Part shown: positions 34,011 through 43,015 of the stretch, piece after piece
Layout: each line of letters starts with the position of its first letter
How positions within the stretch are numbered: the first letter of the stretch is position 1
Source: Hymenobacter sublimis
GTDB lineage: Bacteria > Bacteroidota > Bacteroidia > Cytophagales > Hymenobacteraceae
DNA length: 64,000 bases
Direction of reading: 5' to 3'
NCBI RefSeq assembly: GCF_023101345.1
Contig: NZ_CP095848.1
Span: forward strand, 178,501-242,500
The notes under the pieces: generated by a model
Databases searched by the model: none
What the model saw: the letters and a program-made list of their open reading frames with translations, nothing else
Told to the model about the DNA's origin: nothing
Position numbers and translations under genes: made by a program

Positions 34011-34760
34011 TTACTTGGTCGGAATCAGATAGCCAACTTGCAGCGTGTAGGCATTGTTGAACGCTTTTGGCTCGTTGTCTTGGTCCTTGGTGTCAATCAG
34101 GGAGTTAAAGCCACGGGCGTAGCGCAGGCCGATGCTCAGACCACCATCGGTCATGTAGCCCAGGCCGGCTACGCCGCTGATGTCAAATTGCGACAGGTCA
34201 GATTTGTAGGCTTCGTCGCGGCTGATGCCGGTGTAGTCCTGGAAGCCACTGTTAGCGTCCACTTTGTCCTTCTGGTTGTTCGAATATTTGGTGGTGGTCT
34301 GCTGCTTATTCTTCGATCCGAACAGGTAGCTCACCTGCGGACCCAGCTCAAAGAACAGACCTCCAGCGTTGATTTTTGCTAGCAGTGGCACATCTACGTA
34401 ATGCAGCACCCGCTTCTGCTCTACTTCAATTTTGGTGATGTTAGAGCCAGCGGCGAAGCCCGAATTCTGCTCCGTCTGAATTTCGTAGCCCTTCCGGTTA
34501 TAGAGCAATTCTGGCGAGAAAGAGAAGAAACCGTCGCTGCTCAATGGAATCGTCAAGGACACCCCAGCGTTGTAGCCGAGCTTGTAGTCGGCTAGGTCAG
34601 TGCTGTAGTTGGGGCCGGTAATCTGCCCAACATTGTCGCCGGAAATGTTGGAGTAAGTGGCACCAGCTTTCACGCCAATGCGGAAGCCACCGGCATCCTG
34701 AGCGTGAGCAATTGAACCAGCTGAGGCCAAAGCCAACGTAAGAGCTGCAAATTTTTTCAT
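34011..34760 (-). CDS. PorT-family outer-membrane beta-barrel protein
   Basis: 249 residues. Signal peptide MKKFAALTLALASAGSIAHAQ; strands FRIGVKAGATYSNISG, FFSFSPELLYNRKGYEI, LHYVDVPLLAKINAGGLFFELGP, LSIGLRYARGFNSLI and the closing YTLQVGYLIPTK. Most upstream of the four-gene array. Between barrel strands it has a long polar loop (KNKQQTTTKYSNNQKDKVD) that should face outward. Function unknown. Confidence 0.88.
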   Translation of the reverse strand: MKKFAALTLALASAGSIAHAQDAGGFRIGVKAGATYSNISGDNVGQITGPNYSTDLADYKLGYNAGVSLTIPLSSDGFFSFSPELLYNRKGYEIQTEQNSGFAAGSNITKIEVEQKRVLHYVDVPLLAKINAGGLFFELGPQVSYLFGSKNKQQTTTKYSNNQKDKVDANSGFQDYTGISRDEAYKSDLSQFDISGVAGLGYMTDGGLSIGLRYARGFNSLIDTKDQDNEPKAFNNAYTLQVGYLIPTK

Positions 34761-35021
34761 GGGATAGGGGGATGGGGAAAATGCCTACAAAGACCACTTC
34801 ACTGACCAGCACAGCCACGTTCCTCGTGGTTTCAAGGCCTCATAGCGCAAAAAAGCCTCAGTTGGTTGCGGATGAGTACAGAATTACTTTAGAATTATCC
34901 TAGTGATAATGCAGCTCGTCATGAGGAAGTGCAACACCAGCAACTTGTTACCATACCAATAAACAGCGCCAAGTAGGAATCTGACGCACCGCTTTGGCGC
35001 ATGGCTTCCAACAGGTTTTGT

Positions 35022-35029
35022 TACTTTTG
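35022..35029 (+). promoter_or_regulatory. -7 box TACTTTTG upstream of PagL-like gene
   Basis: Exact TAnnTTTG match 20 bases before the start codon; a TTTG at 34993-34996 is 25 bases upstream, more than the usual spacing. Confidence 0.45.
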
Positions 35030-35049
35030 GGCAGTTGGCCTTCCGCGTT

Positions 35050-36171
35050 ATGATGATTCGATTTGGGGTGCTATTAGTAGGGGCACTGGCAGGAAGTGGA
35101 CTAACGAACACCCAGGCGCAAACGACCCCGGAACTCATTACCCAGAGTCGGCCCCCGCTGGTGATAGGAGCCTACGCTCAAGGCAGCTTTATCATGGCCC
35201 ACACGCCGGCCGTCAAGCACTTAGCTGTGTCGCACCCGACGGGTGTGGAGATGAACTTGCAGCGTCAGACGCATGGTGGGGAACCCTGGCACGCCTGGTA
35301 CCGCTACCCCAAAGTGGGTGTAGCCCTGGTGTATTACGACTATCGTAACCCCCGGCTGGGCCAGTCCTACGCGGCTAGTGTCTACATTAATAAAGCTTTT
35401 TGGCAGACACGGCGCCAGGAGCTAAGCTTCCGCATCGGGACGGGAATAGGCTATTTCTCCAAGCGGTTCGACCAAGCCACGAACCACAAAAACACCATTA
35501 TTAGCTCCCGGCTCAACGCTACCCTCCAAACCCGCCTCGAGTATGATGTGGCCCTGAGCGAACAGGTGGGCCTATTGTTGGGGGTGGGCCTCAACCATTA
35601 TTCCAACGGCGCTACCACCAAACCTAATTTTGGCATCAACCTGCCTACCGTGGTGCTGGGCCTTAATTACCATCAGCAACGGCCCCTGCGCCCCTTGGCT
35701 ACACCCCCGGCGCCAGCGCCCACCAATATTGGTCGCAACTTTCTGAACCTGAGTGCCTCGCTGGGATGGAAGCAGCGCAATGAAGCCGACTCGCAAAACT
35801 ACCTGGTAAACTCCGTGACCCTGGCAGTGGGTCGGCGCGTGAACCGCAAAAGCAACCTAACAGCGGGCCTCGAAGGATTTTATGACCGGAGCCTGCGGGC
35901 GCAGCTGCGGGATACTGCCCGCACCAGCGTGCGGCTACCTGACGTAAAAAAGGCGGGCGTTTACGTCGGGCATGAACTGCTATTTGGCCGGCTGGCATTC
36001 GTGTCACACCTGGGCTTTTACGTATATAACCCCTACAAATCCAACAACTTCTACTACGAGCGGCTCGGGCTAAAATACCATTTCACCGAGCGAGTCTTTG
36101 GCAACGTAGACCTGAAGGTACACCGCGGTGCGGCCGACGTTATTGAGTGGCGCCTAGGCATAAAACTCTAG
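35050..36171 (+). CDS. PagL-like lipid A deacylase / acyloxyacyl hydrolase family barrel
   Basis: About 373 residues with a signal peptide (MIRFGVLLVGALAGSGLTNTQAQ). The PagL signature is visible: GLNHYSNGATTKPNFGINLP, holding the catalytic His-Ser pair in HYSNG, within a beta-barrel outer-membrane context. PagL removes the 3-O-linked acyl chain from lipid A at the outer leaflet. Members in Bacteroidota are longer than the gamma-proteobacterial enzyme (about 150 residues); the last 150 residues here are additional strands. ATG 35050 and 35053 are both possible starts. Confidence 0.8.
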   Translation: MMIRFGVLLVGALAGSGLTNTQAQTTPELITQSRPPLVIGAYAQGSFIMAHTPAVKHLAVSHPTGVEMNLQRQTHGGEPWHAWYRYPKVGVALVYYDYRNPRLGQSYAASVYINKAFWQTRRQELSFRIGTGIGYFSKRFDQATNHKNTIISSRLNATLQTRLEYDVALSEQVGLLLGVGLNHYSNGATTKPNFGINLPTVVLGLNYHQQRPLRPLATPPAPAPTNIGRNFLNLSASLGWKQRNEADSQNYLVNSVTLAVGRRVNRKSNLTAGLEGFYDRSLRAQLRDTARTSVRLPDVKKAGVYVGHELLFGRLAFVSHLGFYVYNPYKSNNFYYERLGLKYHFTERVFGNVDLKVHRGAADVIEWRLGIKL

Positions 36172-36287
36172 AAGACTTGGCTAGTCCCAAAGTCCTAGTG
36201 CTACGTTGGCGGCACTAATCGGCAGCGGTTTTCAGCAAGGTAGCCGGGCAAAACTACTGAGCAGAACTAGCGAACAAACGCCGAAAC

Positions 36288-37322
36288 CTAGGCCCTAGTA
36301 AGAGCTTGATTGATTTGCTTTACCAGCCCCGGCCCTTCGTAAATAAACCCTGAGTATAGCTGAACCAGGGCTGCGCCGGCTGCCAGCTTTTCCTGTGCAT
36401 CTTGGGCCGAGTGGATACCGCCTACCCCAATAATGGGCAGCTGCCCGCGGCTTCGGCTGCTCAGGTACTGAATAACCTCCGTAGCGCGCCGCCGCAGGGG
36501 GCGTCCGCTGAGGCCACCCGCTCCGGCGGCCGTTACCTGGGCCTCAGGAGTCGTCAGGCCGGTGCGGCTAATGGTGGTGTTGGTAGCTACTAGGCCGCTG
36601 AGCTCGGTTTCGCGGGCAATCAGCAAGATGTCGTCGAGCTGAGAATCAGTTAGGTCCGGGGCAATTTTAAGTAACAGGGGGCGGGGCTGGGGTAGGGCCT
36701 GGTTGCGCTCCTGTACCTGTTGCAGCAAGGCAATTAGGGGCTCCCGCTCTTGCAATTGGCGCAGGTTGGGAGTGTTAGGCGAGGAAACGTTTACCACAAA
36801 ATAGTCAACCACCTCGTGCAGGGCCTCCACGCAGGCCACGTAGTCCTGGGCGGCCAACTCGTTGGGTGTGTCTTTGTTTTTACCAATGTTGCCCCCAATA
36901 ATCAGCCCGGGAGCCCGGCGCCGGCGCAGACGGGCAGCAGCAGCCTCAGCCCCAGAGTTGTTAAAACCCATACGGTTGATTAAGGCCTCATCTTTGGGCA
37001 GCCGGAACAGGCGTGGCAGCGGGTTGCCCGGCTGGGGCCGGGGCGTAACCGTCCCAATTTCCACGAACCCGAATCCCAATGCCGCCAATTCATCCGTCAG
37101 CTCCGCGTTTTTATCGAAGCCCGCCGCCAAGCCTACTGGATTTCGGAAGGACAGCCCAAACACCTCTCGCTCCAGGCTAGGGTGCTGGTGCTCATAAAGG
37201 CCGCGCAGCACTGCCTGGGCCCCCGGCAGGCGGTACACCCGTTTCAAGTTGTTAAAAACCAGATGGTGAGCCTCTTCCGCATCAAGTCGAAAGAAAAGCG
37301 GTTTGAGCAGCGCTTTGTACAT
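36288..37322 (-). CDS. pyrD: Dihydroorotate dehydrogenase (quinone), class 2
   Basis: Membrane-associated flavoenzyme of pyrimidine synthesis, oxidising dihydroorotate with quinone; 344 residues. The N-terminal helix pair ([20 protein letters not shown]) is the class 2 membrane-docking extension. FMN- and substrate-binding motifs are seen: [32 protein letters not shown], the catalytic Ser in [13 protein letters not shown], and GVGGIHS. Single gene on this strand; no other pyr gene is adjacent, though upp is 8 kb away. Confidence 0.97.
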   Translation of the reverse strand: MYKALLKPLFFRLDAEEAHHLVFNNLKRVYRLPGAQAVLRGLYEHQHPSLEREVFGLSFRNPVGLAAGFDKNAELTDELAALGFGFVEIGTVTPRPQPGNPLPRLFRLPKDEALINRMGFNNSGAEAAAARLRRRRAPGLIIGGNIGKNKDTPNELAAQDYVACVEALHEVVDYFVVNVSSPNTPNLRQLQEREPLIALLQQVQERNQALPQPRPLLLKIAPDLTDSQLDDILLIARETELSGLVATNTTISRTGLTTPEAQVTAAGAGGLSGRPLRRRATEVIQYLSSRSRGQLPIIGVGGIHSAQDAQEKLAAGAALVQLYSGFIYEGPGLVKQINQALTRA

Positions 37323-37408
37323 GATGCCGCAAAGATGGGAAAAGGTGAGTTAGCGACGCAGTGAAATAGTGGTTGAGCGGGTAAGTGAACAAGTTGTATA
37401 GGTGAAGT

Positions 37409-37504
37409 GTCATCCTGCGTCGAGCGAAGGACCTGGTTACGCTGACACGAGTCGCTACAACGAAAGCCATTCATCCAAACTCTCTGCTCTGTTCAGAATA
37501 ACAA
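37409..37504. repeat. Degenerate GTCATCC-headed inverted repeat with outer repeat
   Basis: Left arm TGTCATCCTGCGTCGAGCGA and right end TCTGTTC...AATAACA are degenerate reverse complements of the same REP-like family. Outside it, 37361-37390 and about 37526-37559 form a second, imperfect inverted repeat rich in GTAAGTGA. Confidence 0.6.
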
Positions 37505-37556
37505 CATCTTACGTGTAGCAGCTTATTCATTCACTTACTCGCTTACTGCACCACTA

Positions 37557-39095
37557 TTACCCCGCCCAGCCTTCCCGGTCGAGGCTGCGGTACTGAATGG
37601 CTTCGGCTAGGTGTTGAATCTGGATTTCTTCAGTGCCAGCCAAATCAGCAATGGTGCGAGCTACCTTCAGGATTCGGTCGTAGGCCCGGGCCGAGAGGCC
37701 GAGGCGCTCCATGGCTGTTTTGAGTAGGGTTAGGCCGGCTTGGTCGATGCGGCAGATGTCTTTAACCATCTGGGAAGGCATCATGGCGTTTGAGTGAATT
37801 TCGGGAAACTCCCGGAAGCGCCCAGCCTGCCGCTGCCGGGCCTGCTCTACCCGTTCCTGAATGGCGCGGCTATCCTCCGAACGCCGTGTTTCCGTCATCT
37901 GGTCGAAGGTTACGGGCGTGACTTCTACGTGCAGATCAATGCGGTCCAGCAGCGGTCCGCTGACTTTGTTGAGGTAACGCTGCACTACGCCGGGGCCGCA
38001 CACGCACTCCTTTTCAGGGTGGTTGTAGTAGCCGCAAGGGCAGGGGTTCATGCTGGCGATGAGCATGAAGTTGGCCGGGAAATCAATGCTGATTTTAGCC
38101 CTGGAAATAGTCACGCGGCGCTCCTCTAGGGGCTGACGCATCACTTCCAGCACCGTGCGCTTAAACTCCGGCAGCTCATCCAAAAATAGTACCCCGTTGT
38201 GGGCCAGTGAAATTTCTCCGGGCTGTGGGTTGCCCCCGCCGCCTACCAAGGCCACGTCGGAGATGGTGTGGTGAGGCGCACGGAACGGCCGGGTGTTGAG
38301 CAAAGATGCATCGGCCCCCAGCTTACCCGCCACCGAATGAATTTTCGTGGTTTCCAGCGCCTCCTGCATGTTCAGAATAGGCAAAATGCTAGGCAGGCGC
38401 TTGGCCAGCATCGTCTTACCCGCGCCGGGCGGACCAATCATAATGACGTTGTGGCCCCCAGCCGCCGCAATTTCCAGGGCACGCTTGATATTTTCTTGGC
38501 CCTGCACATCGGCAAAATCGGCGGTGTACTGGTTGGCCATCTGCTGAAATACGTCCCGGGTGTCAATCACAACGGGCGTAATAGGTTGGCGACCTTCCAG
38601 AAAGTCAACGGCTTCCTGCATAGTGTCTACCGGAATGATGTCCAGGTTGTTGACAATAGCTGCCTCCTGGGCGTTGCCGCGGGGCAGGATAAAGCCCTTA
38701 AAGCCTTCCTTGCGGGCCTGAATGGCAATAGGCAACACACCCCGCACCGGCCGCAGCTCCCCATCCAGGGCCAACTCACCCATAATGATGTACTCGCTTA
38801 ACCGTTCGGTGGTCAGTTGCTGGGAGGCATGCAGAATGCCCAGAGCAATGGGCAAGTCGTAGGAGGAACCTTCCTTGCGAATATCGGCGGGGGCCATATT
38901 TACGACCACCTTCGTGCGCGGCATCCGGTAGCCTCGGAACTTCAGGGCTGCTTCTACCCGCTGCTGACTTTCCTTGATGGCGTTATCAGGTAGGCCTACC
39001 ACGAAAAAGCCCGTGCCTTGTGATACAACTACTTCAATAGTAATAGTATATGCATTAACCCCTTGCACGGCCGAGCCGAAGGTTTTGGTGAGCAT
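37557..39095 (-). CDS. comM: ComM/YifB-family Mg-chelatase-like AAA+ ATPase
   Basis: 512 residues. The N-terminal part is the Lon-protease-like ChlI domain (GLPDNAIKESQQRVEAAL, DLPIALGIL). The AAA+ core has Walker A GPPGAGKTMLAKR, Walker B GVLFLDELPEF, and the cysteine-containing insert NPCPCGYYNHPEKECVCGP. The C-terminal Mg-chelatase domain has SARAYDRILKVARTIADL. ComM is a hexameric branch-migration helicase that aids integration of DNA taken up by natural transformation. No competence gene is adjacent. On the minus strand a -7-like TACCTTCG lies about 40 bases before the start. Confidence 0.95.
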   Translation of the reverse strand: MLTKTFGSAVQGVNAYTITIEVVVSQGTGFFVVGLPDNAIKESQQRVEAALKFRGYRMPRTKVVVNMAPADIRKEGSSYDLPIALGILHASQQLTTERLSEYIIMGELALDGELRPVRGVLPIAIQARKEGFKGFILPRGNAQEAAIVNNLDIIPVDTMQEAVDFLEGRQPITPVVIDTRDVFQQMANQYTADFADVQGQENIKRALEIAAAGGHNVIMIGPPGAGKTMLAKRLPSILPILNMQEALETTKIHSVAGKLGADASLLNTRPFRAPHHTISDVALVGGGGNPQPGEISLAHNGVLFLDELPEFKRTVLEVMRQPLEERRVTISRAKISIDFPANFMLIASMNPCPCGYYNHPEKECVCGPGVVQRYLNKVSGPLLDRIDLHVEVTPVTFDQMTETRRSEDSRAIQERVEQARQRQAGRFREFPEIHSNAMMPSQMVKDICRIDQAGLTLLKTAMERLGLSARAYDRILKVARTIADLAGTEEIQIQHLAEAIQYRSLDREGWAG

Positions 39096-39236
39096 AACCT
39101 AGGAAATACATTAGTAAGAGAATGGAAATAACGAAGGTAGAATAAATGTAGCAGGCGCATAACAGAGTCGCGTTCTTTAGCTGCTCGCACTCAGCAACTG
39201 AGCTGAGAAATAAAGCGGTAAGAAATTGATATAGGA

Positions 39237-39308
39237 AGCAAAAGGCCGAATCCATGTAGAGTGACGCGTAGTACTACGCGTCACTCTACATGGATTCGGC
39301 CTTTTGCT
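39237..39308. terminator. 72-base perfect palindrome downstream of gmhA
   Basis: Arms 39237-39272 and 39273-39308 are exact reverse complements with no loop base (centre GT/AC). The outer part carries AAAA / TTTT and GGCC. It follows the gmhA stop by about 50 bases on the minus strand. Confidence 0.85.
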
Positions 39309-39360
39309 ACTTCAGCTGTACAAGGAGGCAGTAGTGGCTTGTGGCAAGACTCACTACGTG

Positions 39361-39942
39361 CTACTTCACCAGCTGCTCAATGAGCATAATCAGGATGTGA
39401 ATAGCCTTGATGTGAATTTCCTGGATCCGGTCGGCGTAGCCGCTGTGCGGGGCCCGAATTTCTACGTCGCTGATGGCAGCTAACTGGCCGCCATCCTTGC
39501 CCGTCAGGCTGACTACCTGCATGCCAGCCGCGCGGGCAGCCTGGGCAGCTAGCAATACGTTGGGGGAGTTGCCGCTGGTGCTAATAGCCAGCAGCACGTC
39601 GCCGGGGCGGCCCAGCGCCTCCACGAAGCGGCTGAACACATGGTCGTAGCCGAAATCGTTGGCTACGCAACTCATGTGCGAAGCCTCGGTGAGGGCAATG
39701 GCAGCCAGGGCGCGGCGGTTTTGGCGGTAGCGGCCCGTTAGCTCCTCGGCAAAATGCTGGGCGTCGCAGAGGGAACCACCGTTGCCGCAGGTCAGGATTT
39801 TACCGCCCTGATTTAAAGAGCCAGCCATTAGGCGGGCCGCTTGTTCTATGGCTCCGAGGTTGGCAGAATCTTGCAGAAAACGTTCGAGAACCGATTGGGC
39901 CTCCGTTAGCTCGGCCCGAATAAGATCAGAAAGGGAAGACAC
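39361..39942 (-). CDS. gmhA: D-sedoheptulose 7-phosphate isomerase (phosphoheptose isomerase)
   Basis: SIS-domain enzyme, 193 residues, converting sedoheptulose 7-phosphate to D-glycero-D-manno-heptose 7-phosphate, the first step to LPS heptose. Motifs: [54 protein letters not shown] and the zinc-binding C-terminal [11 protein letters not shown]. It starts 15 bases after a small membrane-protein gene, so the two share a transcript. A nearby MsbA-type exporter fits an envelope role. Confidence 0.93.
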   Translation of the reverse strand: MSSLSDLIRAELTEAQSVLERFLQDSANLGAIEQAARLMAGSLNQGGKILTCGNGGSLCDAQHFAEELTGRYRQNRRALAAIALTEASHMSCVANDFGYDHVFSRFVEALGRPGDVLLAISTSGNSPNVLLAAQAARAAGMQVVSLTGKDGGQLAAISDVEIRAPHSGYADRIQEIHIKAIHILIMLIEQLVK

Positions 39943-39957
39943 GATACGCGGTAAAGG

Positions 39958-40362
39958 TTAAGCCAGGGGCTGGTTGGCAGCATCCGAAGGAGGCACACCC
40001 GACGATGCCGGCGCTATGTAGCCATCGGGTAGGGTAGTGGTGCCGGTGCGCGGGGCACCCAGCGGGCGGTCGGCAGAGGTGCGCTGCTCCATCTGGTGGT
40101 CGTAGAGCCGGGCTTTCAACTCGTTGATCTTGGCTTCGCGAACGGCTACTTCCCGGCGCAGCAGGGTGCTGTCGAGGTTTTCGGTAATCAACTGCAGGCC
40201 CAGTAACACTACTGCAGCAATAAGCAGGGCAAAATACAGAGCCTCCGCAGTGCCGGCCATACCTACGAAGCTGGCGCGCACGGAAGGCAGCAGCAGCACT
40301 AGCAGCGCCAGCAGCAGGAACACCATGACCAGAATCGTAACCAGACGTTTGAGAGCAAGCAT
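39958..40362 (-). CDS. Small membrane protein with two helices and coiled coil
   Basis: 134 residues. Two N-terminal helices (LVTILVMVFLLLALLVLLLP and ALYFALLIAAVVLLGLQLI) are followed by a charged coiled coil (REVAVREAKINELKARLYDH) and a Pro/Ser/Thr-rich cytoplasmic tail. Not recognised as a named family. It starts just upstream of gmhA with 15 bases between, hinting at an envelope-related role. The ATG at 40362 is chosen because upstream in-frame codons encode no helix. Confidence 0.75.
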   Translation of the reverse strand: MLALKRLVTILVMVFLLLALLVLLLPSVRASFVGMAGTAEALYFALLIAAVVLLGLQLITENLDSTLLRREVAVREAKINELKARLYDHQMEQRTSADRPLGAPRTGTTTLPDGYIAPASSGVPPSDAANQPLA

Positions 40363-40555
40363 GAGTTGTAGCAGGTTGTGGTGGAGTACAGAACTAGCCC
40401 TCATACGGGACAGCCAACTTCGCGGACTAAATATAGGTTTTTCGCAATGGGAAACCCGTAAGGGCTTAGTGTGCCTTAGTTCGCGCCTGCTTTCAGCTTT
40501 GATGGGGCAAGTAGTTAACGGCTGAGTAGCCGATAACACAGCGGAATTTCCAGGC

Positions 40556-42403
40556 CTATACCAAGGCGGCGTTAGTCGTTTGCATCAGGCTCAGGCGCTG
40601 GTAGAGGCCACCTTCGCGCTGCTGCAGCTGCTCGTGAGTGCCGCGCTCCACAATACGCCCGTGTTGGAGCACCAGAATTTCATCGGCGTGCTGCACCGTG
40701 CTCAAGCGGTGGGCAATAACAAGGGAAGTCCGGTTCTGCATCAGGCGCGTTAGGGCTTCCTGCACCAGTTTCTCACTTTCCGTATCCAGCGCGGAGGTAG
40801 CCTCGTCCAGAATCAGGATGGGCGGGTTGCGTAGGATGGCGCGGGCAATGCTCAGGCGCTGGCGCTGCCCACCCGACAGGCGGCTGCCCCGGTCGCCAAT
40901 GAAGGTTTGGTACCCTTCCGGCGCGGCCATAATAAAGTCGTGGGCGTTGGCAATGCGGGCGGCTTCCATCACTTCCTGCTCGGTGGCCTGGGTGTTGAAG
41001 CGGATGTTGTTGAAAATGGTGTCGTTGAACAAAATGCTTTCCTGGGTCACAATGCCCATCTGGTCGCGGACGGAGTGAATGGTGCAGTCGCGCACATCGT
41101 TGCCATCAATGAGCAGCTGTCCGCCGGTAGGGTCGTAGAAGCGGGGAAGTAGGTCGGCCAGGGTACTTTTGCCGCCGCCGCTGGGCCCTACCAGCGCTAC
41201 GGTTTTGCCCTTCTGGATGACGAGGTTAATATCTTGCAGCACGGGCGTGTCGCCGTAGCTGAACTGCAGGTTGCGCAACTCAATCTGCTGCTCAAAGGTC
41301 GGCAGGAGTTGTGCGTTGGGCTTATCCCGAATTACTGGCTCCGTGTCAATAATGCTCAGCACCCGCTCGCCGGCCACCAAGCCGCGCTGAATGTTGCCAA
41401 AGGACGACGACAGCGCCTTGGCCGGCGTGAGCACCTGCGAAAACAGGATAACGTAGCCGATAAATGTGGGACCAGTAAGTGTAGGTTGTTCTCCTAATAC
41501 TAATGTACCCCCGAAGTACAATAAGCCCACTACCACAGCTACCCCAGCAACTTCGGAGAAAGGAGACGCCAAATCCCTAGTATTATCAATGTTGCGGGAG
41601 GTGCTAGCGTACTGGTCATTCTGGTCCTCAAACTTGCCTTTAATATACGTCTGAGCATTAAAGGCTTTTATGACTCGGATGCCGCCTAATGTTTCATCAA
41701 TCACCGACAACATGGAGCCTAGCGTGCTTTGGCTTTGCTTTGCTTGGGTGCGCAACCGTTTAGCCACCCCTGCGATAAGCCCTCCCGATATAGGAAGCAA
41801 AATTAGCGCGAATAGAGTTAAGGGTACGGAAATGTAGAACAGCAGTGCGAAGTAGACAATAATGCGCAGAGGTTCCTGAATAACAGCTGTTAAGGTGTTC
41901 ACCACTGACGTTTCTACTTCCTGCACATCAGAGGTGAAACGGGACATTAAATCGCCCTTGCGTTCTTTCCCAAAGAAGCTAAGCGGCAGATCAGTGATGC
42001 GGTAGTATAAATCACGCCGCATATTGCTGATTACCCGCGCCCTAACCATTGCTAAAATTCGCAGGCTCAGGTAGCGAAATACATTGCTGAGAAGCACAGA
42101 AACGACGACGACTCCACAAACAAATGTCAGTGCACCCATTTCGCCATGCTGTGCCAGCACGTCAGCGAAATAATAGTTGAAGGAGTTTTTTACCCAATCA
42201 AGGGTTGGTGCAAAGCTGGGAAGGGAAGCCGGAGCCTGAAATGCAACTTGTTCCGATTTGTCGAACAGTACGCTCAATAGTGGGATAACTAGCGTGAAGT
42301 TGGCAGTTCCAAATATTGTACCCAGCAAGGTAAATAGTAGGTATTGCGGCAGAAAGGCAGCCCAGGGGCGGGCGTATTGCAGAATGCGGAGGTAGGTCTT
42401 CAT
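40556..42403 (-). CDS. MsbA-type ABC exporter (fused permease and ATPase)
   Basis: 615-residue half-transporter acting as a homodimer in the inner membrane, probably flipping lipid A-core or another lipid. Six helices (about 20-320), then the nucleotide-binding domain with Walker A GPSGGGKSTLADLL, signature LSGGQRQRLSIARA, Walker B ILILDEATSALD and switch IAHRLST. Closeness to gmhA supports, but does not prove, lipid A export. The permease half (from about 41460 to the start) is visibly lower in GC than the ATPase half. ATG 42403 is preferred, 8 bases after a TACCTTTG box. Confidence 0.92.
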   Translation of the reverse strand: MKTYLRILQYARPWAAFLPQYLLFTLLGTIFGTANFTLVIPLLSVLFDKSEQVAFQAPASLPSFAPTLDWVKNSFNYYFADVLAQHGEMGALTFVCGVVVVSVLLSNVFRYLSLRILAMVRARVISNMRRDLYYRITDLPLSFFGKERKGDLMSRFTSDVQEVETSVVNTLTAVIQEPLRIIVYFALLFYISVPLTLFALILLPISGGLIAGVAKRLRTQAKQSQSTLGSMLSVIDETLGGIRVIKAFNAQTYIKGKFEDQNDQYASTSRNIDNTRDLASPFSEVAGVAVVVGLLYFGGTLVLGEQPTLTGPTFIGYVILFSQVLTPAKALSSSFGNIQRGLVAGERVLSIIDTEPVIRDKPNAQLLPTFEQQIELRNLQFSYGDTPVLQDINLVIQKGKTVALVGPSGGGKSTLADLLPRFYDPTGGQLLIDGNDVRDCTIHSVRDQMGIVTQESILFNDTIFNNIRFNTQATEQEVMEAARIANAHDFIMAAPEGYQTFIGDRGSRLSGGQRQRLSIARAILRNPPILILDEATSALDTESEKLVQEALTRLMQNRTSLVIAHRLSTVQHADEILVLQHGRIVERGTHEQLQQREGGLYQRLSLMQTTNAALV

Positions 42404-42411
42404 CGGAAGCA

Positions 42412-42440
42412 CAAAGGTACAGCATCCGACGCGCTACCAA
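42412..42440 (-). promoter_or_regulatory. Promoter of the ABC exporter gene
   Basis: On the minus strand TTG (42440-42438), 18 bases, then TACCTTTG (42419-42412). The start codon follows 8 bases later, giving an almost leaderless transcript. Confidence 0.6.
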
Positions 42441-42495
42441 TGTGGCAGGTCAGCAAGCCGGCCTGAGCCATAGGTAAGCACATTGATAGCAAGCA

Positions 42496-42530
42496 GAAGA
42501 GCCTTTTGCCAGGGTGGCAAAAGGCTCTTC
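42496..42530 (-). terminator. Terminator of the crystallin-J1-type gene
   Basis: Perfect 15-base stem GAAGAGCCTTTTGCC / GGCAAAAGGCTCTTC with a five-base loop. Confidence 0.75.
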
Positions 42531-42561
42531 ACGCAAAACTGAAGTGCAATCCCACCAACTC

Positions 42562-42897
42562 TCAGGCCTGGAACATGCCCACTACCTCAATCTGGCCGAC
42601 GATGTGCTGGTTGAATTCGGCTAGCTCCTCGGCCGGCACCCACAGTTCCTCATGTTCCCGGCCGCCTACGTTCTGCACCGGAAATGAGGCGGCATAGTCG
42701 GCGTCCACGGCAAAGCGTAGCACGTAGCCCACGCCGTAGTAAGGCACATTCCAGTCCCGGGCAATTTGGGCAGCGTATTGCTCATTCAGCACGGGGTAGA
42801 AGATGGGCTGCTCCGGTAGGCGCGGCGGAAACTCCAGCCAGCCCGAGGCGGCAATCAAATCTAATTCTTGCTGATTAACTGGCCGGTACAGCAGCAT
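42562..42897 (-). CDS. Small protein of the type annotated ADP-ribosylation/crystallin J1
   Basis: About 111 residues, cytoplasmic. MLLYRPVNQQELDLIAASGW, PPRLPEQPIFYPVLNEQYA, QIARDWNVP and ELWVPAEELAEFNQHIVG match a compact family that I recall under the odd label ADP-ribosylation/crystallin J1; it has no visible ADP-ribosylglycohydrolase motif and its function is unknown. An in-frame ATG at 42918 exists, but a -7-like box TACTTTTT abuts it (42926-42919 on the minus strand), so transcription probably starts inside that codon region and ATG 42897 is used. Confidence 0.8.
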   Translation of the reverse strand: MLLYRPVNQQELDLIAASGWLEFPPRLPEQPIFYPVLNEQYAAQIARDWNVPYYGVGYVLRFAVDADYAASFPVQNVGGREHEELWVPAEELAEFNQHIVGQIEVVGMFQA

Positions 42898-43015
42898 GGT
42901 GGCAGATTCATGGCGCATAAAAAGTAAGTAGGGAGTACGACGGGTAACAAAAAGAATAAGCTATACTGTTTCGGCCGGCGGAATAAGCTGCGCTGGATAT
43001 GCCTAGCCCCACCTA

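Noticed and set aside
42562..42918. Toxin-antitoxin or ADP-ribosylation system together with the ADP-ribosylglycohydrolase at 15373
   Set aside because: The two genes are 26 kb apart, share no motif, and the crystallin J1 label of the small protein is only a naming habit.
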